DNA of 64,000 bases, taken from Symbiodinium kawagutii (lineage: Eukaryota; Sar; Dinophyceae; Suessiales; Symbiodiniaceae). The first letter of the stretch is position 1. Every line of letters begins with the position of its first letter. Made by a program: the position numbers and the translations under genes. The stretch covers positions 49,985 to 113,984 of the forward strand of contig VSDK01028034.1 in NCBI GenBank assembly GCA_009767595.1, given 5' to 3'. Shown piece after piece: positions 1-9,294 of the stretch. The notes under the pieces were generated by a model that saw nothing but the letters and a program-made list of their open reading frames with translations, searched no databases and was not told the origin of the DNA.

Positions 1-240
1 AGGAACCGAGAAACAACAATATATCGAAATGATTGAATGTCCTTTCATTGATACATACATGTGCACTTTGGGGATTTTCAGGTGTATGCATGCAGACAAA
101 CGTCTATACACACTTTCATACGCGAAGGGCCAGCACTGCCCAATCCAAGTACGCGTGTCATCAAAAACAAAACATGCATACGTACAGACTGCACTTTTTT
201 TTTTGATATGATTTGTGGTTCATTTGATTTTCATATACCT
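1..240. other. No gene seen
   Basis: AT-rich sequence with only short chance open frames. I see no splice-bounded exon or repeat here. Confidence 0.5.
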
Positions 241-250
241 ACGTGCATAT

Positions 251-351
251 GGTGGTTTCTCAAAATCGGGGACCCTAAAGATGGTTGTTTTACTACTATA
301 AATAATTGACATGGGATGATTTGTGGGGGTCCCCTGTTTAGAGAAACTACC
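251..351. mobile_element. Foldback element, family A (copy A1)
   Basis: The left end ggtggtttctcaaaat is mirrored by gtttagagaaactacc at the right end, with a loop containing the family hallmark 'tttactactataaa'. Flanks are atat on the left and ataa on the right, 3 of 4 bases alike. There is no coding capacity, so this is a MITE-like, non-autonomous element. Confidence 0.75.
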
Positions 352-367
352 ATAAATACTGTTATAT

Positions 368-475
368 GGGTGTTTCTCAAAAAAGGGGTACTCCCAAATC
401 ATCCAGTTATTCACCATTTATAGTACAGTAGTAAATCAACCATTTCGGGGGATCCCTTTGGCTTGAGAAACACCC
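368..475. mobile_element. Foldback element, family A (copy A2)
   Basis: It starts gggtgtttctcaaaa and ends ttgagaaacaccc, in the opposite internal orientation to A1. Flanks are atat and atac. With A3 and the 76-bp spacer between them it forms a compound unit that recurs inverted at 51978-52175. Confidence 0.75.
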
Positions 476-551
476 ATACATGGTTGTTATCAACCATTAT
501 TGTTGGTCATTATCCCCCATGATTCACCACTCATGGCCATAATCCCCATAA

Positions 552-652
552 GGGTGTTTCTCAAAATAGGGGTACCCCCAAGTCATCCTTTAATAGTCAT
601 TTGTTAGTAATAAACCCACCATTTTTTGGGATCCCTATATTGAGAAACCACC
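552..652. mobile_element. Foldback element, family A (copy A3)
   Basis: The ends are gggtgtttctcaaaatag and attgagaaaccacc. Both flanks are exactly ataa (548-551 and 653-656), a clean 4-bp target-site duplication. Confidence 0.8.
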
Positions 653-657
653 ATAAA

Positions 658-1440
658 TCCAATCACATGTTTTGTTCCTTTGAAACAAGTCATTCCATTG
701 CTCACCATGCTGGTCACGTTGCCGAGGTCCTTCGAAGGTCTCCCTCAGTTCCTGCAACAGGACGCCGGGATCGGGCTGTGTGGGTACCACCATGGGTAAT
801 TCGTCTGGAATAGGGAGGTGACATGAATTGACCATGGTGGTATATTACTGAATTGGTTGATTCACGATTGTGAATTGATAGTAATTGACCATTTGACCAT
901 GTAATTCACCTGGAATTGACTAACAACTTGACTTTGTTAATTGATGATAGAATGGGTTCATTCATGATTATGTGATTTAATTCTGATGTTAGTTCATGTT
1001 TGCTAGTTGGTGAATCGAATCGACCATGGTGAAGAGAACTAATTAATTGATGGTGAAGAGATCTAATTGATACTTGGTGAATAGAATCAACAAAGCCAAG
1101 TAAATTTTGTTACACTTAACTATTGGCCTTGAAGTAACCATGGTGGTGTGAAAGTAAGTCAGGGTCTTGATTACAAACAATGGTTAGGTAATAGAATTGG
1201 TGAACTATAATTCATAGTTGGTGAATAGAATTAACCATGGTGGTATCAACCATTCCGGTTGGTATGTGATATGGAATGGCAATAGAATTGGTTAGTAGCC
1301 AACCACGGAAATAGAATTCGCAAACTAGAATTCATAGTTGCTGAATAGAATTCGTGGTTAGATGATCAACTATGATACTTATTTTTTAACACCATCAGTG
1401 GTAGATATCATTGTTATTTGATTAATGCATGGTAATGGTT
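658..1440. other. AT-rich spacer, no gene
   Basis: Apart from the exon candidate at 706-775, this stretch consists of diffuse repeats of words such as gaattgaccatgg and tggtgaatagaatt. I find no open frame of note. Confidence 0.5.
706..775. CDS. Exon candidate, strand unresolved
   Basis: A GC-rich island in AT-rich surroundings. On the - strand it has an acceptor-like cccacacAG, an open frame containing PDPGVLLQELRETFEG, and a strong donor CATG|GTGAGC. The + strand is also open (PRSFEGLPQFLQQDAGIG) but with weaker splice borders. No family is recognised. The - strand would make it the only host exon running against the other genes. Confidence 0.35.
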
Positions 1441-1441
1441 C

Positions 1442-2473
1442 TGTGAAATTCGGGGGACAACCGCAACAGGCCACAAGAAACAAAAAGACACAAGATCTCT
1501 TTTCCGCAAGACCGTAGCCCCTGTGCGAAAGCATCCATCGCCTATGTTTCCTAGAGCCAGGATCGGATCACCATCAGCCATGCCCATCTTCAAAGTTCAC
1601 ACCGCCATACGGTAGCGGTAGATATGGATTTCTCATGATCAATGGGGACAATTGAGAACCCACGGTTGGTAAACAACAAATGATCGTCTATAGGAATGGT
1701 TATGTGATGGTGAATTCATGCTTAATACTCCTCAAGTGTGATTAGTCATAGATGGCAACGGTATTATTTAACGGTTTCTAGCAATTATATGACGATGGTT
1801 AATGCTCTTTGTTGACATTGTTTTTTCACTGACTATAGAATAGTGGCTTACACTGGTTAATTGTGCCAACAACCAACGGATCCAGAATAGGTAGGCAAAC
1901 ATTCGAGCAGTGACTCTTTATTGTTGGGATGTTTAGCAGAGAAATGTTCGACAGTCTTCATGCAGCTAGATATTTGGTGATTCAGCATGTGTTGCCACAT
2001 GTGAACATGTTTGCTAGCTTTATGTTTAAGATTATCTGCCATGGCGCAGCCAGTAATCGTTGTTATTTGGATTGCAAATATTTTTTTTGTAAACAACATA
2101 TGTGCATGGACATTTTGTTTGACCGTTGATGAAATCGACGTGATCGTATATCATATCCAACTTGTTGGCAAACACATGTTGTTAGAATCCAGCAATTCAG
2201 ACTGTTCATTTCTATATCTATTTATTTTATATTTAATATTTACATTTAGAGATATAGTTAACAAATATATATATATATTTATATATACATAAATATTTGT
2301 ATAAATAGATAGATATTTCTCTGTGTCCATGTATCTACATATTCATTTACTTGATGGAAGCCATGTGCATTAGTGAGTGAACATCATTAGTCCAAGCATT
2401 TTCGCTCCACCGCTAGATCACAGTTACTTTGGTGCTGAGAGAAGTGATGGGCTTTGGGTCCAACCATCAACCA
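1442..2473 (-). repeat. 3' LTR of the copia element
   Basis: It matches 9295-10326 base for base at a constant offset of 7,853, except 1602-1605 (ccgc here, ggtt in the 5' LTR). Identity extends from 1441 to 2475. It begins TG and ends CA on either strand. The pol stop codon (2467-2469) lies inside this LTR. Confidence 0.92.
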
Positions 2474-5400
2474 TCGACTCGGCCGGATAGGTCCGGACGT
2501 GTCTCTTTGGAGAGCCATGCCAGTGCTCCAATGCTCGCTCTGAGGTCACTGGTTTCCTTCTCGGTACAAATACTGTACCTTTGACGCTTGCGATGCTTGT
2601 CCAGCTCGATGAAGAAGAGCTTCTCCTTGGTGTACTGTTCCTGGTTCACCAGAATACTTCCGTCATCGCAAGTGGTGAACTGCTTCCCAGTGAACTTTCC
2701 TTCACCGAATTGATACTTGCCGAGCTTGTAACGGGACTTGATCTTTTCCATGCACCGAAGGTGGTCTGAGTCACCGCCATGTAGGAGATCATCTGTGGCA
2801 ACGGCTATCACTCCCGATAATCGGGTCTGGTAGTTCCCGGAGTCATCCTTGATCTTCTTGTGCTTGAAGTAGATGCAAGGGTCGGCAAGGGATTGCTGAT
2901 ACTTGAATTCCTTCACCAGAATCCCATGGAGGTGATTGAACCAGGAGAGGGGTCCATCTACCAATCCATAACAGACCTTCTTCAACACAAGGAGTTGGTC
3001 TGGGCTGAGACCGGGAATTCCCTCTCTTGGCTGAGAGGAGTAGACCACTCGTTGGATAGGGTCTCCAGCCATGAAGGCCTGAGTGAAATCCAAGAATCCC
3101 AGATCCCATCGGTGGCTCGCAACAAGTTGAGCCACGGTCAAAACACCTTCTCGGGTAACTTGAGGTGTAGTGGCTTCCATGCTTGAGGATCCTTCTTCTG
3201 AAAAGCCTTTCATGACATGACGAGCCTTGGCTTTGTGGGCTTCTCCTGATTCCCAATCATGTAAAAGAAGTCCGGCATCTCGAGCTGGGTCGACTTCACT
3301 TCCTTCTAAGGGTTTGGCCGTCAGGACAAAGCGGCTTTCCATAATCTTTTCAGGGGATTCCCGTCGGATCCTTGCTGATTCTTCAGAGGTCAGCACCTGG
3401 TAAGCACCAATCTCTAAGTTGTTTCTGATTTCTTTTTCCATCGCTCTTTCAAAGCACTGGCGATTGAGAAGGCTGAGCTCTGGAATACGAACTTCTTTCC
3501 TCTTCCGCATGTTGACTAGGGCTTCTACCTTAGAATGGTAGATCTCGAGGAATTCTGCTCGACTCCGTTTGGCTGGAGGTTCTTCGGCCATGTCTTCTTC
3601 ATGGTCTCTTTTGAGGTGTCCTTCATCAGCTTCCCCTTCCATAGGGATCGTGTTTGACGATACTTCGGGAGCTGGAGGACCTGGATCTGCCGAAGGGTAC
3701 GGCGGGAAGTAGCCCTCATCATCTTGAGGTCCTTTTCCTCGATACCTTCTCTTCGGCTCTGGTCCTTCTGCAATCACGGGAAATTCTGGGGCTAGGCTCG
3801 GTTCGTACTCCTCGTCTTCGTCTGGTAGCGGAGCTTCTGCGTCTTCTTCTGGCGGTAGAGGATGATCAGCAAGGTCAAGAAAACCTCGTTTGGGGTCGAC
3901 ATTGATGTCAGCCTTGCCTTTGACTAACTCGTCCAGCCATCCTGATAAGGACAGGTTCTCTTCAATGCTTGCTCTTCTCACACGCTCAGGAGAGGCCCGA
4001 ACCAGGGTTCCTTGGTAGTTAGCCCATATTGTCGAGGGCTGTTCTACCATCACAATTCTCGCAGGGCCACACCAGTAGCCAGGAGCAAACTTCAGCTTCT
4101 TGTCGGCTCCCATACGATAAAAGTAAATCATCTCTCCCAGATCATATTCTTGGAATGGACGGGGTCCGGAAGCAATGGCACGTCTCAAGATTTCACTTGA
4201 GTCGGCTTCAACGAAAGCTTCCATCGCTGCCTTTCTCATCCGCATGGAGCGTTCCACGGAAAGATCACCTTGGCGAACACGAGAGGGTAGAAGTCGGTTG
4301 GCACCATCTGAATTGCTGGTGATGCTACCAGGAAACTGAGGGTTGAATCCCAGAACTCGCTGAGCTGGTGAATAGCCACCCACCTGTAGCATCCGGTTCT
4401 TGGTCATGGTGACCACATCCACTAAATCTTCCCATTCTCCCACGCTCTGACAACTATGGGTGTCCATGGCCTTCATCAGCATGAACTTGTAGGTTTTCCC
4501 GTGGCGTTCGGTGATGCCACGCTGGTATGGTGACTCAATGGCGGAGGGGTCAATGTAGGTTCCGTCCTTTTCAACGCTGGCTGCAAATTGACCCTTGAAT
4601 TCTTTGCCAAGGTCGATGGCAAGTCTCTGGGGTGCTCCAAAGATCCGGAGCCAGTGTCGGTACCCTTCTCTCACACTCTCTGGCTTCTTGCCGGAGAGAG
4701 GTATCATGAGCTGGAACTTGGTGGCCCAATCGATCATGTTGAGCGTCGGCCTTGTCTTTCCACCAGGTAGTGGTAGGTAGACCACATCAATGCCGAGACA
4801 CTCGTTGAAGGTCAGCTCCTTGGTAGGGGCACTTCGGCGGGCTGGACGAACTTGCTTGTGTCTCTCACAGACACTGCATTGAAATCTCCGGGCAGCATCA
4901 ATGACTTCTGGCTTGGCCTTGGAGTACCGGAGAATTCTCAGGAATCTTTCCTTGGAGGGGTGTCCCAGACCTTCATGAGCTCGTTGAATCAGCCGCTCCA
5001 AAGTAAAACGACTGGCCAGTGGAAGCTCCTTGGACTCTTCATCAGCGTCCTCGGGGTTCTGAGCCTCGACGTCCTCCGGGGGCTCTTCGTCCTCAAGGAT
5101 CTCGTCATCGGCAGCCGCATAGAGCTCGGCCGTGAGATGACATTCGGTAGCGACTGCGTCAGGGCATTCGCAATCACCATCTTGAGGTGCAGGATGTTCA
5201 CATACTCCAGGTCCAAGGTCAGGAGATACGGTGTCACCTTCTCGAGCTTCAGGAGGTACAGGTGGAGCTGGTTGAAGTCCTGCAAAGCACTCATGGAGGC
5301 TCTGATCAAGGCGACAATTCGCCGCCACAACATTGTGGAGTGACATGATCTCCACATCACATTGGTTGACCATCTTCTGGTGGGCACGAAGGATCGAGTC

Positions 5401-8400
5401 AATCAACTTGTCGGGGTACTTCTGGGCCAGCTTGGAGACATTTCCTCCAATGATCACTTCATGCTCGTGGTCCTTGCTGCATTTCTCCTGTAGAACTTCG
5501 GCAATTCTCGGAGAGTTGGTGACGAAACCAGTTGCTTTCCGATGTAGACCACCGAGGGGACCACGTAGTCCATAGGCACATTGGTCAGCGCGAGTGAACA
5601 ACACTCCGGCAAGCAGCAGAAGGCGGCGCATCGAGGGGCACTGCCATGAGGTAGCGGAGTACGGGTGTTCGAGAACGAAACTGAGCCCAAGTTCGATGCA
5701 CAACTCACAAACCTCAATTGCAAATTCCAGGAGTCTTTGAGCATGCTTTTTCTCTTTCAGATACCTTTTCATCAGCTCAGGACACGTTTCACGTTTGTGT
5801 TTCATCAAGTTCTGAAGTTGTGAGTACATCTTGCAAGGAGGAGCTATCAAAACAAGACCTGGTTTGACCTGCCTCAAGTATTCGAGAACCGTCTGTTGCA
5901 TGCAGCGGTCTGACAGATCACTTCCCAGTTCAATGTCAAAAGCCTTTCCCGGTGACAACTGGTATTTGTGAGCTCTCTTCCCAAAACAACCCGGATTAAA
6001 GATCTCAGCAACCGTCTGCAATTGTTGGTGGGTGAGTCCCATGGCTTCAGCGATCTCGCGTGTTCTTTTCGAGCCGCGAGGATGTTGCAAAAACACTTGG
6101 CAGATCTCAGCGTTCATCCGCTTCATAAGTTCTGAAAGATCAGCTGAGTCTGGTCCATCTGTACCAAAGATGGCTTGGATCTGCCTCCAAAAAGCAACTG
6201 ACTGCCTCAGGGCAGCACGAATTTTCCGAGACTGTTTGTCAGTCATCGGAGTTAAAGTCTCCTCCGGAGTTCTTACTTCTTTCGATCCCTCCAGTTCAGG
6301 AACTGTTGAAACTGCTGGATCTCTCGTGCAGTGCTGGTCGATGCTGTGGAGGCTGCATCGTCCTTGCGGCGCTCGTCCTTCAGCACCTTGTCGCAGACCA
6401 GGCACTTCTCCTTCACGACGTGGGCGTTGGTTCCTGCCCGGGTTTTCTTCTCGTGGGGACATTGTTCTTGAATCATCTTCTTGAGAATGTCGTGGCGATC
6501 CACAATTCCCTCGCCTGGTTGTTGGAGGTACCTCCAGCAATGTAGGTCCTGAAGGGGCTGGTACTCGGTCCACTCGAAATAGCGGCACTTCTTCTTGCTG
6601 CAAAGGAAGCACGTCTTGTCCTTGTGAGGGCCCACGATGTTCATGATGGCCAGACCTGCAAGAGTCTGACAGTGGCACATCGGAATCTGGCCGAACATGA
6701 CTTCCACTCCCTTGATGTTGGTCAGGCCCCAATGTCGTCCTTGATGAAGTACTTCCCAATGTAGCCCTGGCGCCTCGCGAATTGGTCCTGACAAGATCGG
6801 AACCGACTTGCGAGTTGCTGGATCCGGCGATGCCGAAGCTCGGCTGCTGCGCACAGGAGATGACGGGGACTCGGTCGGCTGGTATCCGCTGATCAGCGAG
6901 AAGCGCTCCGCATCCGAGAACTCCTCGAACTGCCTCTGCTCGATGAGGCGGTTGGTCATCTCCTTGATGTAGACCAGCTCCTCCATGTCCATCGCCTCCA
7001 TCATGGCGACCACCTGTTGTGGTCCGTGGCTCTTCCTGCCCAGTAGACGTTCGAGCAGGATGTTCATGAAGATCACCAGGCGGAGTAGCTTGCTCACCAT
7101 GCGCTCCCACACTTGGAAGCGAGCGGGATCCGTGGTCACCTGGCGAGGTCGCTTGGAGCTGGATTCCATCATGATCGCACGAGGGTCGCAGTGAGAGAAC
7201 TTCGAACTCCTGGGTGAGTTGCAAGCTAGATTGAACCTGAAGCAACGATTGGATTTGAGATGCGGTGAACTGCTGCAGTGGAACTCGGAGTGCCTTTGTG
7301 GGTCCAAGATGAAGAGGTACTCTATGATTTCCATTTTGAAACACGAGACAAAGTCCATGGGTTTCATCCAAGACCAAAGTGCTGCCACAGTGGATCAGAA
7401 AGGTGAGGGATACCAAAAAGGGGGCTTCTCGGCTGGATTCTTCTTCAAAAACTGCTGGTCGGAGAAAGGTTCCCTTGGTACCCAAGCTGGCAGGAACAGT
7501 GGCAACCTTGGTAGTCGTTGAGATCTGGTGGACACTCCTGAATCGATTGGTCTCCGGGTGCAACGTCACAACCAACTGACGGGGCAGGTGCTTGGCAAAA
7601 CGTTGAAGGGTATCACCACCAATAGCAAGACGTTGGCAACCAGTGTCAACCGTGGCACAAGTATGGTCGTTGATGGGCTTATTAACCAGCTTACGATTCA
7701 ACAGGGTTTCGAAAACAAAAACATCATGAATATCACCAAAAGAATCTGGACACTCGACCTCAGCACGGCTACCCTTGTATCCTTCACGGGATTCAGCTAC
7801 AGAGTCTGCAGCCGGCTGTTCATTCAGCTGGCGCGGTTCAAAAATTGGCACCTCAGTAGCAACTTCGAGGGACCCGATGAAGATGGCTTCTTCCGTGGAG
7901 GTGAGAGACTCCAGGACATGTGCGTCCTTCGCTCTGCTATTGGGCTCCTGCTTGTTCTTGGCGAGCTGAGGACACTCACGACGCCAATGACCGACAACTC
8001 CACAGTTGTTGCACTTCGTCTTGCGTTTCAACTCCTCGATGGATACCTTGTAGTGTCCAGGCCGTAGGAGTCCTTGGTCACGAGTTGCTGGACCACCGGC
8101 TCTGTTCTTCGAAGGTAGTCCATAGCCTCTGGACAATTCTCGCTCCTTCTTCTCCCGCATCGACTGTTTGAACGTCTTCTTCTGCTTGATCATAGTAGCC
8201 AAGATCTCGGCTGCATCTTCTTCTTCCAAGATGTCATCGTCATTGAGTCCATCATGACCTTGTAGGCTCACTAGATGCGCCTCCAGGGACTGTATCTCCT
8301 CGGTCAGGTCATTCTCAGAAGTGTCCGCATCGTCCAGGGGAAAGTCCAATGCCATAGCCTGATTGGTCTTCTTCTTGTCGGCACCAACATCGCTCGCCGA

Positions 8401-9189
8401 CAATTTCGTCTCGTTCTTCCTCAACCACTCCTTGATGGCAGCAGGTCGAATCTCACCCCTGGTGAAATTCAACATGGCACGCGTATCTGCATCCGTGAGC
8501 TGCAGGCCGTTGATCAGCAAGAATCCTTCATACTCTGGAGGAAGATGAACTTGATGATCATGGACCTTCCGAAGCGCCACTTCCCATCGAGAGAAGAAGT
8601 CCCTCCATGTCTCACCACGAGTCCGCTTCAAGTGGTAAGTAATCCTGGAGAGGGCCGTGATCATGTGCTCCTGCTTGTCGTCGCCATAGTGCTCCGGCTT
8701 GTCCATCTCCTCAAGGAGAATCTCCGCATTGCGGGGATCAGAAAGCCAGCTCTGCTTCTTGGCGTAGTGCTTGAAACTCTCGAATGGAGTCCCACTCAAG
8801 GACTTCAGGAGAAGAGGTCCGCGTTGTCGGCCGCGGGCTTTGGTAGTAGCCAGCCAGAGGCGGGCCTTGATCTGGTAGTCTTCCCAGGGTGTGGTTCCAT
8901 CCCACGCTGGTGGGGGTCCAGCTTGTCCACGCCCTTCAAAGCCTTCATCTTCTTCGTCGTCTGGATCTCTACCACGGCGAGTGGCCCTTCGAGGTGAAGG
9001 GTGGGCTGTGTTCTGCTCGCGCATGAAACGTTGAAACTGGCGAAAAGAGGCCATTTCCTGTGGCGAAAAACCTGCTTGGACACCATGAGCACCAACCCCA
9101 GGTGCAGGTGATCCTTCCCCTCCACTCCCAAGGAGTGGTTCTTGGTCGCCATCGGAATGCGGCACAGGCATGGTAGAACCCTGGGCCAT
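2467..9189 (-). CDS. Copia Gag-Pol polyprotein, lacking RNase H
   Basis: The product is 2,240 residues from the first ATG (9189); the frame is open further up to a TTG at 9231. Domains in order: Gag-like helical region (about 100-265); CCHC zinc knuckle CNNCGVVGHWRREC (393-406); aspartic protease VDTGC (D515); an out-of-frame stretch (about 675-964, see the zf-GRF entry); a methyltransferase-like block with APPCKMYS (C1119) and LEHPYSATSW (E1174); integrase HHCC (H1405, H1410, C1438, C1441) and catalytic D1468, D1526, E1561; RT with DFTQAFMAGD (D2034) and ATDDL (D2133, D2134). It ends ETRPDLSGRVDG, just past the RT, where copia elements would continue into RNase H. The last two codons and the stop come from the 3' LTR. 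Catalytic residues of protease, integrase and RT are intact. Confidence 0.9.
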   Translation of the reverse strand: MAQGSTMPVPHSDGDQEPLLGSGGEGSPAPGVGAHGVQAGFSPQEMASFRQFQRFMREQNTAHPSPRRATRRGRDPDDEEDEGFEGRGQAGPPPAWDGTTPWEDYQIKARLWLATTKARGRQRGPLLLKSLSGTPFESFKHYAKKQSWLSDPRNAEILLEEMDKPEHYGDDKQEHMITALSRITYHLKRTRGETWRDFFSRWEVALRKVHDHQVHLPPEYEGFLLINGLQLTDADTRAMLNFTRGEIRPAAIKEWLRKNETKLSASDVGADKKKTNQAMALDFPLDDADTSENDLTEEIQSLEAHLVSLQGHDGLNDDDILEEEDAAEILATMIKQKKTFKQSMREKKERELSRGYGLPSKNRAGGPATRDQGLLRPGHYKVSIEELKRKTKCNNCGVVGHWRRECPQLAKNKQEPNSRAKDAHVLESLTSTEEAIFIGSLEVATEVPIFEPRQLNEQPAADSVAESREGYKGSRAEVECPDSFGDIHDVFVFETLLNRKLVNKPINDHTCATVDTGCQRLAIGGDTLQRFAKHLPRQLVVTLHPETNRFRSVHQISTTTKVATVPASLGTKGTFLRPAVFEEESSREAPFLVSLTFLIHCGSTLVLDETHGLCLVFQNGNHRVPLHLGPTKALRVPLQQFTASQIQSLLQVQSSLQLTQEFEVLSLRPSCDHDGIQLQATSPGDHGSRSLPSVGAHGEQATPPGDLHEHPARTSTGQEEPRTTTGGRHDGGDGHGGAGLHQGDDQPPHRAEAVRGVLGCGALLADQRIPADRVPVISCAQQPSFGIAGSSNSQVGSDLVRTNSRGARATLGSTSSRTTLGPDQHQGSGSHVRPDSDVPLSDSCRSGHHEHRGPSQGQDVLPLQQEEVPLFRVDRVPAPSGPTLLEVPPTTRRGNCGSPRHSQEDDSRTMSPREENPGRNQRPRREGEVPGLRQGAEGRAPQGRCSLHSIDQHCTRDPAVSTVPELEGSKEVRTPEETLTPMTDKQSRKIRAALRQSVAFWRQIQAIFGTDGPDSADLSELMKRMNAEICQVFLQHPRGSKRTREIAEAMGLTHQQLQTVAEIFNPGCFGKRAHKYQLSPGKAFDIELGSDLSDRCMQQTVLEYLRQVKPGLVLIAPPCKMYSQLQNLMKHKRETCPELMKRYLKEKKHAQRLLEFAIEVCELCIELGLSFVLEHPYSATSWQCPSMRRLLLLAGVLFTRADQCAYGLRGPLGGLHRKATGFVTNSPRIAEVLQEKCSKDHEHEVIIGGNVSKLAQKYPDKLIDSILRAHQKMVNQCDVEIMSLHNVVAANCRLDQSLHECFAGLQPAPPVPPEAREGDTVSPDLGPGVCEHPAPQDGDCECPDAVATECHLTAELYAAADDEILEDEEPPEDVEAQNPEDADEESKELPLASRFTLERLIQRAHEGLGHPSKERFLRILRYSKAKPEVIDAARRFQCSVCERHKQVRPARRSAPTKELTFNECLGIDVVYLPLPGGKTRPTLNMIDWATKFQLMIPLSGKKPESVREGYRHWLRIFGAPQRLAIDLGKEFKGQFAASVEKDGTYIDPSAIESPYQRGITERHGKTYKFMLMKAMDTHSCQSVGEWEDLVDVVTMTKNRMLQVGGYSPAQRVLGFNPQFPGSITSNSDGANRLLPSRVRQGDLSVERSMRMRKAAMEAFVEADSSEILRRAIASGPRPFQEYDLGEMIYFYRMGADKKLKFAPGYWCGPARIVMVEQPSTIWANYQGTLVRASPERVRRASIEENLSLSGWLDELVKGKADINVDPKRGFLDLADHPLPPEEDAEAPLPDEDEEYEPSLAPEFPVIAEGPEPKRRYRGKGPQDDEGYFPPYPSADPGPPAPEVSSNTIPMEGEADEGHLKRDHEEDMAEEPPAKRSRAEFLEIYHSKVEALVNMRKRKEVRIPELSLLNRQCFERAMEKEIRNNLEIGAYQVLTSEESARIRRESPEKIMESRFVLTAKPLEGSEVDPARDAGLLLHDWESGEAHKAKARHVMKGFSEEGSSSMEATTPQVTREGVLTVAQLVASHRWDLGFLDFTQAFMAGDPIQRVVYSSQPREGIPGLSPDQLLVLKKVCYGLVDGPLSWFNHLHGILVKEFKYQQSLADPCIYFKHKKIKDDSGNYQTRLSGVIAVATDDLLHGGDSDHLRCMEKIKSRYKLGKYQFGEGKFTGKQFTTCDDGSILVNQEQYTKEKLFFIELDKHRKRQRYSICTEKETSDLRASIGALAWLSKETRPDLSGRVDG
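6273..7172 (-). CDS. zf-GRF and second zinc-finger module in the +1 frame of the polyprotein
   Basis: A 299-residue frame starts at tandem ATGs (7172, 7169) and overlaps the gag-pol frame throughout. It carries a GRF-type zinc finger: CHC at 166-168, the GP-H-K-D-K turn, C191, C196 and a final YFEW ending at W201. About 40 residues on there is a further CPHEK...CLVC cluster. GRF fingers bind single-stranded nucleic acid in other proteins. In this stretch the main frame reads as low-complexity G/P/R/H-rich sequence, so this is the real coding frame here. It stops at 6273-6275, 27 nt before the main frame resumes at MTDKQSRK. One base gained in the AAA run at about 6285, and a one-base change near 7180, would put everything in one frame. 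The alternatives are programmed shifting or a separately translated protein. Confidence 0.7.
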   Translation of the reverse strand: MMESSSKRPRQVTTDPARFQVWERMVSKLLRLVIFMNILLERLLGRKSHGPQQVVAMMEAMDMEELVYIKEMTNRLIEQRQFEEFSDAERFSLISGYQPTESPSSPVRSSRASASPDPATRKSVPILSGPIREAPGLHWEVLHQGRHWGLTNIKGVEVMFGQIPMCHCQTLAGLAIMNIVGPHKDKTCFLCSKKKCRYFEWTEYQPLQDLHCWRYLQQPGEGIVDRHDILKKMIQEQCPHEKKTRAGTNAHVVKEKCLVCDKVLKDERRKDDAASTASTSTAREIQQFQQFLNWRDRKK

Positions 9190-9265
9190 GCTTTCCGACA
9201 GGGGCTTCCGGTCAAGAGAAAAGAGAGACAACCACCCCCAAAAGGATCAGCAACAAAACCAATAA

Positions 9266-9293
9266 GGCCCGGTCGAACCGGGCTCCGCTACCA
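9266..9293 (-). promoter_or_regulatory. Primer-binding site, unusually long tRNA match
   Basis: Read on the - strand, one base after the 5' LTR's terminal CA, comes tggtagcggagcccggttcg, continuing to 9266. Its complement ends gctccgctacca and includes a whole T-arm-like hairpin (gcccg-gtcgaac-cgggc). The acceptor end resembles eukaryotic initiator tRNA-Met. Typical primer-binding sites are 12-18 nt; here about 28 nt look tRNA-derived. Confidence 0.75.
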
Positions 9294-9294
9294 C

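Noticed and set aside
1857-2292. ORFs of 66-93 codons repeated at 9710-10145
   Set aside because: They lie in the LTRs on both strands. Their duplication reflects the LTR pair, not a gene family.
6285-6300. Programmed -1 frameshift site at the end of the zf-GRF frame
   Set aside because: The run gatcgaaagaagtaa is not a standard X-XXY-YYZ heptamer and no downstream pseudoknot was evident; an indel is as likely.
2843-8997. Many antisense and shifted ORFs of 60-240 codons over gag-pol
   Set aside because: They are shadows of the polyprotein; only the 6273-7172 frame carries recognisable domains.
9266-9293. Possible tRNA gene fragment
   Set aside because: Position one base inside the LTR and the ...acca end on the complementary strand identify it as a primer-binding site; no D or anticodon arm follows.
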